NCBI GenBank assembly: GCA_025458415.1
Contig: JALOSN010000014.1
Coordinates: 1 to 16,347, forward strand
Length of the DNA: 16,347 bases
Source of the DNA: Hydrogenophaga sp.
Lineage (GTDB): Bacteria > Pseudomonadota > Gammaproteobacteria > Burkholderiales > Burkholderiaceae_C
Direction of reading: 5' to 3'
In this document: positions 1 to 7,407 of the stretch, in pieces
Position numbering within the stretch: the stretch's first letter is position 1
Layout of the letters: the number at the start of each line of letters is the position of its first letter
The notes under the pieces: model-generated
What the model saw: only the letters and a program-made list of their open reading frames with translations
Database searches by the model: none
What the model was told of the DNA's origin: nothing
Position numbers and translations under genes: made by a program

Positions 1-894
1 GGGGTGCAGCCAGATGTCGGCCAGCTTGGCCACCTCGCTGTAGTCGGGCGTGATGGCCACCGTCTTCGCGCCCTTGTAGCGCACCTCGGTGAAGAAGTGG
101 GCGTCGGGTGTGCGGGTCTGCGGCACGTTGCTGCCCCAGGCCATGATGTAGGTGCTGTTGTACCAATCGGCGCTCTCTGGCACATCGGTCTGTTCGCCCC
201 ACACCTGCGGGCTTGCGGGCGGCAGGTCGCAGTACCAGTCGTAGAAGCTCATGCACACGCCGCCGATCAAGCTGAGGTAGCGGCTGCCGGCGGCGTAGCT
301 GACCATGCTCATCGCCGGGATGGGGCTGAAACCGATGACGCGGTCCGGGCCGTGCTTCTTGATCGTGTAGACGTTGCTCGCCGCGATGATCTGGTTGACC
401 TCGTCCCAGCTGCTGCGCACGAAGCCGCCCATGCCGCGCACCTTCTGGTAGTCACGGCGCGCAGCGTCGTCCTCGACAATCGTGGCCCAGGCGTCGACCG
501 GCGTCTTGGCCGTCTTTATCGCCGCGCGCCAACGCTCAAGCAGGCGGCCCCGCACCATCGGGTACTTCACGCGGTTGGCGCTATACAGGTACCAGCTGTA
601 GCTGGCGCCGCGGGCGCAGCCGCGCGGCTCGTGGTTGGGCATGTCCCAACGCGTGCGCGGGTAGTCGGTCTGCTGCGTTTCCCAGGTGACGATGCCCCCC
701 TTGACGTAGATCTTCCAGCTGCAGCTGCCCGTGCAGTTCACACCGTGCGTGCTGCGCACGATCTTGTCGTGCGCCCACCGGTTGCGGTAGGCGTCTTCCC
801 AGGTTCGGTCTTCACCGGTGGTGACTCCGTGGTCGCCGGAGAAACTCTCCTTGGGCTGCGAGAAGTGGGTGAGGCGGTCCAGAAAGTGGCTCAT
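1..894 (-). CDS. narG: Respiratory nitrate reductase alpha subunit NarG, N-terminal part (cut by window edge)
   Basis: This is the catalytic molybdenum subunit of membrane-bound cytoplasmic nitrate reductase, which reduces nitrate to nitrite with electrons from quinol passed through NarI and NarH. Only the first 298 codons are present; the gene continues off the left edge. Counting Met as 1, the FS0 [4Fe-4S] ligands H50, C54, C58 and C93 are all there (THGVNCTGSCSW and RGCARG), as is D223 in FYDWYCDLPP, equivalent to the Mo-ligating Asp222 of E. coli NarG when its Met is removed. The stretch WGSNVPQTRTPDAHF is also typical. The ATG at 894 is preceded by AAGGA about 7 bases upstream. The gene lies 61 bp downstream of a narK gene on the same strand and is probably the fourth gene of the operon that starts near 5298. 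Identification is firm. Confidence 0.97.
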   Translation of the reverse strand, partial: MSHFLDRLTHFSQPKESFSGDHGVTTGEDRTWEDAYRNRWAHDKIVRSTHGVNCTGSCSWKIYVKGGIVTWETQQTDYPRTRWDMPNHEPRGCARGASYSWYLYSANRVKYPMVRGRLLERWRAAIKTAKTPVDAWATIVEDDAARRDYQKVRGMGGFVRSSWDEVNQIIAASNVYTIKKHGPDRVIGFSPIPAMSMVSYAAGSRYLSLIGGVCMSFYDWYCDLPPASPQVWGEQTDVPESADWYNSTYIMAWGSNVPQTRTPDAHFFTEVRYKGAKTVAITPDYSEVAKLADIWLHP

Positions 895-955
895 GGGTTC
901 GTCCTTGGGGGAAGTCGTCTGCGTGCAGGAGGCAAGAGGGGACTGCGCAGGTGAA

Positions 956-2347
956 TCAGCACGGGTGTGGCGCGTTGCGGCGGCTGTACGCCCACCAAGT
1001 CAGCGCGATGCAGGAGAGATAGAACGCGATGAACATCGCCAGCGCTGCCGAGGCGCTGCCCGTCATCGCGAGCGAAGAGCCCACGCTCTTGGGAATGAAG
1101 AAGCCGCCGTAGGCGCCGATGGCACTGGCAAAGCCAAGAGCCGCTGCCGCCTCGACGGCGCCTTGCTTGGAGGCCCGCGCCTGGGCCGATGGCAGGGCCT
1201 CGGCGTGGCGAACCCGTTCTGCGATGAAGAGACAGGAGATCATCCGGAACGTGCTGCCGTTGCCGATGCCCGATGCGGCGAACAGCACAGCGAAGGCCGC
1301 CAGGAAGCCGAGCAGGTGGCCGTCCTGACCCGATGCGCCCGTGGCGGCAGGAGGGGGCAGGCTCCACAGGGCCGCCGCCGCTGCGAGTGCCATCGCCACG
1401 AAGATCCAGAAGGTCACGCGTGCGCCGCCCCAGTGGTCGGCCATCCACCCGCCCAGCGGTCGCAGCCCGGCGCCGATGAGCGGGCCCAGCCACACCACGT
1501 GCAGCGCGCCGGCGTGTTGAAACTGGCTCTGCACCAGCATCGGCAAGCTGGCAGCAAAGCCGATGAAGCTGCCGAAGGTGCCCAGGTACAGCCAGCACAT
1601 CAGCCAGTTGTGCTTGCGCGTGAAGATCACCGCCTGCTCGGCCAGGCCGGCATACGTGTCTCCAAGGTCGTCCATGCCGAACCAGGCTGCTGCCGTGCTG
1701 GCCAGGATCAGCGGCACCCAGATGAAGCCGGCGTTCTGCAGCCACATCGGCCCTTCCGCCGTCTGCTGAGCCGGCCCGTTGAACACGCCGAAGACACCGA
1801 CGCTGATGGCCAGGGGCACCAGAAGCTGAACCAGCGCGATCCCCAGGTGCCCCAGCCCTGCGTTCAGGCCAAGCGCAGTGCCCTGGCGGGCGGCCGGAAA
1901 AACGAGGCTGATGTGGGCCATCGAGCTGGCGAAGTTACCGCCGCCCAGACCACACAGCAGCGCCAGCACCACCATCCACTCGAAGGGCGTGTTCGGATCC
2001 TGCACGGCCAGGCCGATGCCGACCGCGGGCACCAGCAGGCTGGCCGTCGCCAGCGTGGTGAAGCGGCGCCCGCCGATCATCGGCACGGCGAAGGCATACA
2101 CGATGCGAAGGGTGGCACCGCACAAGGCCGGCAGTGCCGTCAGCCAGAAGAGCTGATTGGTGCTGTAGCGAAAGCCCGCTGCAGGCAGGTGCACGACCAC
2201 CACCGACCACAACATCCACACCGAAAAAGCCAGAGCGAGCGCCGGGACCGACACCCAGAGGTTGCGCCGGGCCACCGCACGGCCGGAGCGGTCCCAGAAC
2301 CCGCGGTCCTCGGGGTTCCAGTACTGCTGCGTCGTCATGGAGGACAT
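956..2347 (-). CDS. narK: NarK-type nitrate/nitrite transporter (MFS), 463 aa, closest to E. coli NarK
   Basis: This is an inner-membrane major facilitator protein, predicted to exchange nitrate for nitrite so that NarG receives substrate and toxic nitrite is exported. Length (463 aa) and sequence follow E. coli NarK closely: the start NPEDRGFWDRSG then RRNLWVSVPALALAF, the substrate arginines R81 in ALCGATLRIVYAF (E. coli R89) and R296 in GPLIGAGLRPLGG (E. coli R305), and glycine-rich nitrate-signature segments around 155-180 (LNAGLGHLG) and in ASGIGNGSTFRMI. About 12 membrane helices are visible. The ATG at 2347 lacks a clear Shine-Dalgarno, as does an in-frame ATG three codons on, so translation may be coupled to the upstream narK, whose stop is 39 bp away. 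narG follows after 61 bp. Antiport rather than symport is inferred from subfamily resemblance. Confidence 0.93.
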   Translation of the reverse strand: MSSMTTQQYWNPEDRGFWDRSGRAVARRNLWVSVPALALAFSVWMLWSVVVVHLPAAGFRYSTNQLFWLTALPALCGATLRIVYAFAVPMIGGRRFTTLATASLLVPAVGIGLAVQDPNTPFEWMVVLALLCGLGGGNFASSMAHISLVFPAARQGTALGLNAGLGHLGIALVQLLVPLAISVGVFGVFNGPAQQTAEGPMWLQNAGFIWVPLILASTAAAWFGMDDLGDTYAGLAEQAVIFTRKHNWLMCWLYLGTFGSFIGFAASLPMLVQSQFQHAGALHVVWLGPLIGAGLRPLGGWMADHWGGARVTFWIFVAMALAAAAALWSLPPPAATGASGQDGHLLGFLAAFAVLFAASGIGNGSTFRMISCLFIAERVRHAEALPSAQARASKQGAVEAAAALGFASAIGAYGGFFIPKSVGSSLAMTGSASAALAMFIAFYLSCIALTWWAYSRRNAPHPC

Positions 2348-2386
2348 GGCGTGGAAGATGCCGGCGTTCGGGTGCAGTGCCCGGGC

Positions 2387-4021
2387 TCAGGGGTTCTTCA
2401 CGTAGGCATTGCCACGCAGATAGAACCACCAGTTCAGCACCAGGCAGAGGGCGTAGAAGATCGCGAAGCCGTACATCGCGTACTGAGGCGTGCCGGCCTT
2501 GATCTGCGCGCCGATGACCACCGGTGCGATGAAGGCGCCGTAGGCAGCGATGGCCGAGGTCCAGCCCAGCACCGGGCCGGCCTGGGTGCGGTCGAAGATG
2601 ACGCCGATGGTGCGGAAGGTGCTGCCGTTACCGATGCCGCTGGCCAGGAACAGCAGCATGAACAGGCCGAGGAACATCGGGAAATACTGCTCGGGCGTGG
2701 CCGAACCGTAGGCCTGCATCATCACGTAGCCCACCGCCACCGAGGCCCCAGCCATCACCACCGAGATGATCTGGGTCACGATGGAGCCACCCACCTTGTC
2801 GGAGATCCAGCCGCCCACGGGCCGGATCGCAGCGCCGATGAAGGGGCCCATCCAGGCATAGGTCAAGGCCGAGGGCGCGTTGGGGTTCTTCAGCGTGTGC
2901 TGCATCACGCCGTTGGCGTCAGGCACGTGCTGGAAGCCGAAGATCACCGTGATCGCCAACGGCAGGGCCATCGAGAAACCGATGAATGAGCCGAAGGTGA
3001 CGATGTAGAGCGCAGTCAGCGACCAGGTGTGCTTGTTCCTGAAGATGGCGAACTGCTTCTTCACGCCTTCCTTCATCTCGCCGAAGGCCGCCAGCTTCAT
3101 CACCAGCAGCGCCAGGATGACGTCCAGCGGAATGGCCACCCACATGCTGAGCACACCCAGTCCCGTGGGCTGGGGCAGGTACAGCCACAGCATGAAGATC
3201 GCGGGCACGAAGGCCAGCGTGTACAGGTAGGTGATCTTGGCGAAGGCCACGATCGGGCTGCCGGTGGCGGGCGACACCGTCTTCAGGTTGTTCATGCCCC
3301 ACCAGCACAGCACGCTCAGCGGCACCAGCGACAGCACCCAGGCGAAACCTGCGTTCTGCACCCAGGTGGGCGTGCCGGCCGCGATCTTTCCGAAGATCCA
3401 GCCGCTGTCCTTGACCAGCACCATCGGCTCTCCACCCAAGGCGCCGAAGATGCCCACCGTCATCACCAGCGGAATGACGATCTGCATCGTCGTCACGCCG
3501 AAGTTGCCCAGGCCGGCATTCAAGCCCAGCGCCGTGCCCTGCAGCCGCTTCGGGAAGAAGGTGCTGATGTTGGACATCGAGCTGGCGAAGTTGCCGCCGC
3601 CCACGCCAGACCACAGCGCCATAAGCTGGAAGGTCCAGAGAGGCCAGTCGGGGTTCTGCAGCACGATGCCGGTGCCGATGGCCGGCGCCAACAGCATCGC
3701 GGTGGTCAGGAAGATGGTGTTGCGCCCGCCGGCCAGGCGGATGAGAAAGGACGCCGGGATGCGCATCGTCGCGCCCGAGATGCCGGCAATCGCCGTCAGC
3801 GTGAACAGCTCGGCCTGGGTAAAGGGAAACCCCAGATTGAGCATCTGCACGGTGATGATTCCCCACATGCCCCACACCGCGAAGCCGCACAGCAGAGCAG
3901 GCACCGAGATCCAGAGGTTGCGGTAGGCGAGCTTCTTGCCAGTGGCGTTCCAGAAGGCGTCGTCTTCCGGCCGCCAGTCGTGGACGTCGGCGCCCTGGGC
4001 TTGAGGGGTGTTGGTGTTCAT
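2387..4021 (-). CDS. narK: Enlarged NarK-type nitrate/nitrite transporter, 544 aa, about 14 membrane helices
   Basis: This is a second NarK-family MFS transporter, in the E. coli NarK (type II) branch, presumably moving nitrate and nitrite across the inner membrane. The start DWRPEDDAFWNATGKKLAYR matches NarK. The substrate arginines are R87 (ISGATMRIPASF) and R400 (GPFIGAAIRPVGG), and nitrate-signature segments LNAGLGNFG (168-175) and ASGIGNGSTFRTI are present. It is about 80 residues longer than usual: an insertion around residues 250-320, between helices 6 and 7, adds two hydrophobic segments (about 263-283 and 288-310) and then a charged stretch EMKEGVKKQF. The ATG at 4021 is chosen because the N-terminus then matches the family; longer frames from upstream start with non-homologous residues. 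It begins 20 bp after the narK1 stop, with no strong Shine-Dalgarno. It ends VKNP. Confidence 0.92.
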   Translation of the reverse strand: MNTNTPQAQGADVHDWRPEDDAFWNATGKKLAYRNLWISVPALLCGFAVWGMWGIITVQMLNLGFPFTQAELFTLTAIAGISGATMRIPASFLIRLAGGRNTIFLTTAMLLAPAIGTGIVLQNPDWPLWTFQLMALWSGVGGGNFASSMSNISTFFPKRLQGTALGLNAGLGNFGVTTMQIVIPLVMTVGIFGALGGEPMVLVKDSGWIFGKIAAGTPTWVQNAGFAWVLSLVPLSVLCWWGMNNLKTVSPATGSPIVAFAKITYLYTLAFVPAIFMLWLYLPQPTGLGVLSMWVAIPLDVILALLVMKLAAFGEMKEGVKKQFAIFRNKHTWSLTALYIVTFGSFIGFSMALPLAITVIFGFQHVPDANGVMQHTLKNPNAPSALTYAWMGPFIGAAIRPVGGWISDKVGGSIVTQIISVVMAGASVAVGYVMMQAYGSATPEQYFPMFLGLFMLLFLASGIGNGSTFRTIGVIFDRTQAGPVLGWTSAIAAYGAFIAPVVIGAQIKAGTPQYAMYGFAIFYALCLVLNWWFYLRGNAYVKNP

Positions 4022-4041
4022 GGCGGTGGTTCGTGACGGCC

Positions 4042-5298
4042 TCAGCGCACGGGGCTGGCCGAGAGGGGGGAAGCCGGCGCATTGGTGCCCATCAGCTCGG
4101 TCTTGCGCACCTCGGTCCAGTACATCCAGATCAGCGAGACCCAAACTACGCCGTACATCAACATGAAGGCGCTGGAGCGGATGCCGGTGAGGTCCATCAG
4201 CGCGCCGAACATGATCGGCAGCACAAAGCCTCCGAGACCACCGGCCAGGCCGACGATGCCGCTGACGGTGCCGATGTTGTCGGGGTAGTCGTTACCGATG
4301 TACTTGAAGACGCTGGCCTTGCCGAAGGCCCATGCGATGCCCAAGATGAACATCAGCGCGGTGAAGACATAGACGTTCAGGCCGATGTGAAAGGTCTTCG
4401 GGCCATTGACGGTGAGCACCGTGAAGTCCGTCTGCGGGTAGCTCAACAGGAACAGGCAGACCCAGCTGACCCAAAGCACCCACCACGTCACCTGGTGCGC
4501 GCCGTACTTGTCGGACAGAACGCCGCCCATGGCGCGCAGCACGCCACCGGGCAGGCTGAAGCAGGCGGCCAGCAGCGCGGCGGTCTGGATCGACAGGCCG
4601 AACTCGCCGACGTAGTACTGCACCATCCACAGCGCCAGCGCCACGTAGCCGCCGAAGACGATGCTGTAGTACTGGCAGTACTTCAGCACCTTCGGGTCCT
4701 TCAGCATCTTCAACTGGTCCGTGAACTTGACGTTTGACGGCACCAGATGCCTGGGATCACTGCTGCTGCCGAACCAGAACAGCAGGACCGTGCCCAGCAT
4801 GATGGCGGCATACACCTGCGGCACCAGCGTCCATCCGCCGATGGCCAGCAGCAAGGGTGCTGCGAACTTGTTGACCGCCGAGCCGGAGTTGCCTGCGCCG
4901 TACACACCCATCGCCATGCCTTGGCGGCTCTTGGGGAACCAGCGGGCCACGTAGGGCGTGCCGACCGAGAACGAACCCCCAGCCAGGCCCACGAAAAGGC
5001 CGATGACCAGGAAGTGCCAGTAGGCGGTGGCGTAGCTCATCAGCCAGATGGCCGGCACCGTGGCCGCCATCAGCAGGGTCATCACGATGCGGCCGCCATA
5101 GCGGTCGGTCCAGATGCCCAGAGGCACGCGGATCAGCGATCCGGTGAGCACCGGCGTGGCCGTGAGCAGGCCGAACTCGGTGGCGCTCAGCCCCAGCGTC
5201 TGCTTCAGCGGGATGCCGATGACCCCGAACATCATCCACACCATGAACTTGGGTGTGACGAGACTGTCCGCCAGCACGGCCGCCGTGAACATCCGCAC
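4042..5298 (-). CDS. narK1: NarK1-type nitrate transporter (MFS), first gene of the nar operon
   Basis: This is an inner-membrane MFS transporter of the NarK1/NasA type, usually regarded as a nitrate/proton symporter (family knowledge); it is 416-418 aa with 12 predicted helices. Arginines R57 (PVLTGSLIRVPLG) and R255 (SLPGGVLRAMGG) sit where NarK proteins bind nitrate, and the MFS loop DRYGGR follows helix 2. The segment GVYGAGNSGSAVNKFAAP (131-148) is the type-I form of the nitrate signature, unlike the GLNAGLG form in the next two genes. The start is uncertain: GTG at 5298 or ATG at 5292 (two codons later); a weak GAGGGG lies 12 bases before the GTG. Upstream is a 148-bp regulatory region shared with the hemerythrin gene. 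The next narK starts 20 bp after its stop, so an operon narK1-narK-narK-narG is likely. Confidence 0.93.
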   Translation of the reverse strand: MRMFTAAVLADSLVTPKFMVWMMFGVIGIPLKQTLGLSATEFGLLTATPVLTGSLIRVPLGIWTDRYGGRIVMTLLMAATVPAIWLMSYATAYWHFLVIGLFVGLAGGSFSVGTPYVARWFPKSRQGMAMGVYGAGNSGSAVNKFAAPLLLAIGGWTLVPQVYAAIMLGTVLLFWFGSSSDPRHLVPSNVKFTDQLKMLKDPKVLKYCQYYSIVFGGYVALALWMVQYYVGEFGLSIQTAALLAACFSLPGGVLRAMGGVLSDKYGAHQVTWWVLWVSWVCLFLLSYPQTDFTVLTVNGPKTFHIGLNVYVFTALMFILGIAWAFGKASVFKYIGNDYPDNIGTVSGIVGLAGGLGGFVLPIMFGALMDLTGIRSSAFMLMYGVVWVSLIWMYWTEVRKTELMGTNAPASPLSASPVR

Positions 5299-5347
5299 GG
5301 TGGCTACGCGCCCCTCGGCGGAAGAACGATGCCGCCTGGCGTGGACA

Positions 5348-5363
5348 TAGTTCTGAAGAACTA
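5348..5363. promoter_or_regulatory. Perfect 7-2-7 inverted repeat, NarL-like site
   Basis: TAGTTCT-GA-AGAACTA is an exact inverted repeat with 7-base arms and a 2-base spacer. NarL/NarP bind heptamers TACYYMT arranged 7-2-7; each arm here matches 6 of 7 positions, with G in place of C at the third. It lies about 55-70 bp upstream of narK1, between its start and the FNR/Dnr box. Nitrate control by NarL of narK1 operons is known in pseudomonads; applying it here is inference. It could instead be a short RNA hairpin in the leader. Confidence 0.5.
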
Positions 5364-5387
5364 CTCCGACGATTTCTCGCTCAGGTG

Positions 5388-5401
5388 TTGACCTGCGTCA
5401 A
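5388..5401. promoter_or_regulatory. FNR/Dnr-type box between narK1 and the hemerythrin gene
   Basis: TTGACCTGCGTCAA is a perfect palindrome TTGAC-N4-GTCAA, one base per half away from the FNR consensus TTGAT-N4-ATCAA and a form common in FNR/Anr/Dnr promoters. Its centre is about 100 bp from the narK1 start and 52-64 bp from the divergent hemerythrin gene. Either or both promoters could use it. A Dnr-like regulator with the matching recognition helix is encoded at 13873-14607. Confidence 0.75.
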
Positions 5402-5446
5402 CGCGACTCGCCTCGGCGCTCGCCCAGACTGACCCCGAGTTGCTTC

Positions 5447-5941
5447 ATGCCTCCCACCATGCCTCGCCAATCCCTCCGGCAAGTCTGCGCCCTGATCGAT
5501 CACATCCAGACGCGGTTCCATGAGGGGCACCGACAGGCACTGCCCGAGTTGCTGGCGCTGGCGGCAACGGTCGAGGCGCGCGGCATCGGCAACGGTCTTG
5601 TCGATGCACTGCGCACGCTCGGCAACGACCTGGAGCAGCACATGTTCAAGGAAGAGATGCGGTTGTTTCCGATGATGGAACAAGGCGGCAACACCCTGAT
5701 CAAGAGCCTCATCGACGATCTGCATCGCGAGCACGTCGTGCATGAGCAAGCCATGTACCGCCTTCGGACCCGGCTTCGCGACGTGGCGCAGACACACCGC
5801 ACGGACCGCGCGCTGCATGCGCTGTGCCAAGGGGTGGATGACCTTGCCAATGATCTGGCCCTTCACATCAGCGCCGAGGACAAGGAACTGTTTCCTCTGT
5901 TCTCGGGCATGGTGACGCTGGATACCACGCCCAGAGACTGA
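5447..5941 (+). CDS. Stand-alone hemerythrin-type di-iron protein (RIC/YtfE/DnrN-like)
   Basis: This is a predicted cytoplasmic four-helix di-iron protein of 164 aa, related to the C-terminal half of the Fe-S repair proteins YtfE/ScdA/DnrN that respond to nitric oxide. The ligand set is preserved with YtfE spacing: H19 (LIDHI), H65 and E69 (LEQHMFKEE), H96 (HREHVVHE), H140 and E144 (LALHISAEDKELFP). The N-terminal ScdA_N domain found in full-length RIC proteins is absent, so this is the hemerythrin domain alone. Start: ATG 5447, or ATG 5459 four codons on; neither has a strong Shine-Dalgarno. It is transcribed divergently from narK1, with an FNR/Dnr box 52-64 bp upstream. A role in NO tolerance or in iron or NO sensing is inferred from family and location. 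Confidence 0.88.
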   Translation: MPPTMPRQSLRQVCALIDHIQTRFHEGHRQALPELLALAATVEARGIGNGLVDALRTLGNDLEQHMFKEEMRLFPMMEQGGNTLIKSLIDDLHREHVVHEQAMYRLRTRLRDVAQTHRTDRALHALCQGVDDLANDLALHISAEDKELFPLFSGMVTLDTTPRD

Positions 5942-6143
5942 GCGGCGACGTCGTCGGAGGTGACGAAACAGCGTCTCTCGATCAATGCGCGCGCACAGCC
6001 GTCCGACAGGCGGCGACCCTGCCACCCCACGAAAAAAGCTGACCTGAATCAAGGCACGCGCGGCCTTCTGTCCCCACCATCCGAGGCCTCGGAGTCGGAC
6101 CGCTCGTTCCGCAGCGGGACGCCCGAACCTCAAGGTCCGATCC
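5942..6143 (+). other. Intergenic region with promoter of the nitronate monooxygenase-nnrS group
   Basis: This stretch of about 200 bp between the hemerythrin gene and the flavoprotein gene contains no convincing ORF. Its main visible signal is the FNR/Dnr-like box at 6039-6052. No strong hairpin followed by a T-run is present after the hemerythrin stop, so a terminator is not evident. Confidence 0.6.
6039..6052. promoter_or_regulatory. FNR/Dnr-like box upstream of the nitronate monooxygenase gene
   Basis: CTGACCTGAATCAA matches TTGAT-N4-ATCAA at 8 of 10 positions with a perfect right half. Its centre is about 98 bp before the ATG at 6144. A class II FNR-type promoter would then start near 6087. 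A weak -10 (CACCAT, 6075-6080) sits at the right distance. Confidence 0.6.
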
Positions 6144-7403
6144 ATGCACGACCTGCCCTCTTCCCTGACCGCCGCCCTCGGCACCTCCGGCCTTGCACCG
6201 CTGCGTCTGGGGGGCAGAAGCCTCCTGCCCATCGTGCAGGGCGGCATGGGCGTGGGGGTCTCGGCGCACCGCCTGGCCGGCAGCGTGGCGGCGTGCGGGG
6301 CGATGGGCACCCTCTCCTCTGTCGACCTTCGTCGTCATCACCCCGACTTGATGGCGCGCAGTGCCGGCGTGGCCCTCGGCGAGCCTGCCAAGACCGTCAT
6401 CGACGCCGCCAACCTCGAGGCCCTGCGTCGCGAGATCGCCGCCGCACGCGAGCGCGCCGAGGGCCGAGGGCTGCTCGCCGTGAACGTGATGCGTGCAGTG
6501 TCTTCATATTCCAGCAGCGTGCGTACGGCCCTGGAGGCCGGCATCGACGCCGTGGTGGTCGGCGCTGGCCTGCCGCTGGACTTGCCCGATCTGGCCCGTG
6601 AGCACCCAAAGGCCCTGCTCATTCCCATCCTTTCCGACGCCCGGGGCGTGGCCCTGGTGGTGAAGAAGTGGGAACGCAAACAGCGTCTGCCCGACGCCAT
6701 CGTCATCGAACACCCGCGCTGGGCCGGCGGTCACCTGGGCGCCGCACGCGTCGACGACGTGGGTGACGCCCGATTCGACGCCGAACGGGTGTTGCCCGAG
6801 GTGTTGGCCTTCCTGCGTTCGGCCGGTATCGAGCGTGAGGTGCCGCTCATCTTCGGCGGTGGCGTCCGCCGGTTCGAGGACCTGCAGAGGCTGCAGGTCC
6901 TGGGCGCCGCTGCGGCGCAAGTCGGAACTCCCTTCGTGGCCACCCACGAGTGCGACGCCCACCCGGTGTTCAAGCAGGTGCTGGCCCGGGCCCGCGCCGA
7001 GGACGTCGTGGAGTTCATGAGCGTGGCCGGTTTGCCTGCGCGCGCTGTGAAGACACCCTGGCTCGAACGTTACCTGAAGGCGCTGCCCCGACTGCAGAAG
7101 ACCGCGCAGCGCAAGTCGCGCTGCACGCTGTCGTTCGACTGCCTGGCGCAGTGCGGCCTGCGCGACGGTCATGCCGAATGGGGTCAGTTTTGCATCGACC
7201 AGCGGCTCGCCGCGGCACTGCGGGGCGATCTCTTAGGCGGATTGTTCTTCCGGGGCGTGGGCGATCTGCCGTTCGGCGAGCACATCGTGCCCGTGGAGGC
7301 GCTGCTGCGTCGGCTGCTGTCGCCGGGGGTGCCGCTGCGCACCCCGCCCGCACCCGAACCGGAGCGCCAACCGTCCACGCAGGCGCTTCCCGACCTTGCT
7401 TGA
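6144..7403 (+). CDS. Nitronate monooxygenase-family FMN protein with cysteine-rich C-terminal extension
   Basis: This is a TIM-barrel flavoprotein of the nitronate monooxygenase/2-nitropropane dioxygenase family (419 aa). Family enzymes oxidise nitronates using FMN; the true substrate here is unknown. Signs are PIVQGGMGVGVSA (29-41) near the N-terminus, AVNVM (112-116), and the motif AGGHLG (194-199) carrying the family's catalytic His as H197, then IFGGGVRRFEDLQ and AAAAQVGTPFVATHEC for flavin phosphate binding. After the barrel there is an extra region with four cysteines, C327, C333, C337 and C350 (C-x5-C-x3-C-x12-C), which simple family members lack. The start ATG 6144 follows AAGGT about 9 bases upstream. 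nnrS starts 4 bp after its stop, so the two are co-expressed. The context points to anaerobic nitrogen-oxide metabolism rather than nitroalkane catabolism (inference). Confidence 0.85.
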   Translation: MHDLPSSLTAALGTSGLAPLRLGGRSLLPIVQGGMGVGVSAHRLAGSVAACGAMGTLSSVDLRRHHPDLMARSAGVALGEPAKTVIDAANLEALRREIAAARERAEGRGLLAVNVMRAVSSYSSSVRTALEAGIDAVVVGAGLPLDLPDLAREHPKALLIPILSDARGVALVVKKWERKQRLPDAIVIEHPRWAGGHLGAARVDDVGDARFDAERVLPEVLAFLRSAGIEREVPLIFGGGVRRFEDLQRLQVLGAAAAQVGTPFVATHECDAHPVFKQVLARARAEDVVEFMSVAGLPARAVKTPWLERYLKALPRLQKTAQRKSRCTLSFDCLAQCGLRDGHAEWGQFCIDQRLAAALRGDLLGGLFFRGVGDLPFGEHIVPVEALLRRLLSPGVPLRTPPAPEPERQPSTQALPDLA

Positions 7404-7407
7404 CCCC

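Noticed and set aside
818..2989. A 723-codon open frame on the plus strand across narK genes
   Set aside because: It is antisense to two clearly conserved NarK genes, is full of Arg/Gln/Gly/His low-complexity sequence, and arises from the GC-rich third positions of the real genes.
3029..4036. A 335-codon plus-strand open frame opposite the 544-aa NarK
   Set aside because: Same antisense shadow pattern, with no recognisable domain and composition typical of a reversed GC-rich gene.
5977..5995. ATCAA near 5991 as an FNR half site
   Set aside because: The left half at the correct spacing has no resemblance to TTGAT, and the better box lies at 6039-6052.
5381..6310. A 309-codon minus-strand frame covering the hemerythrin gene and its flanks
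   Set aside because: It runs across an FNR-box promoter and antisense to a gene with exact di-iron ligand spacing; its composition is shadow-like.
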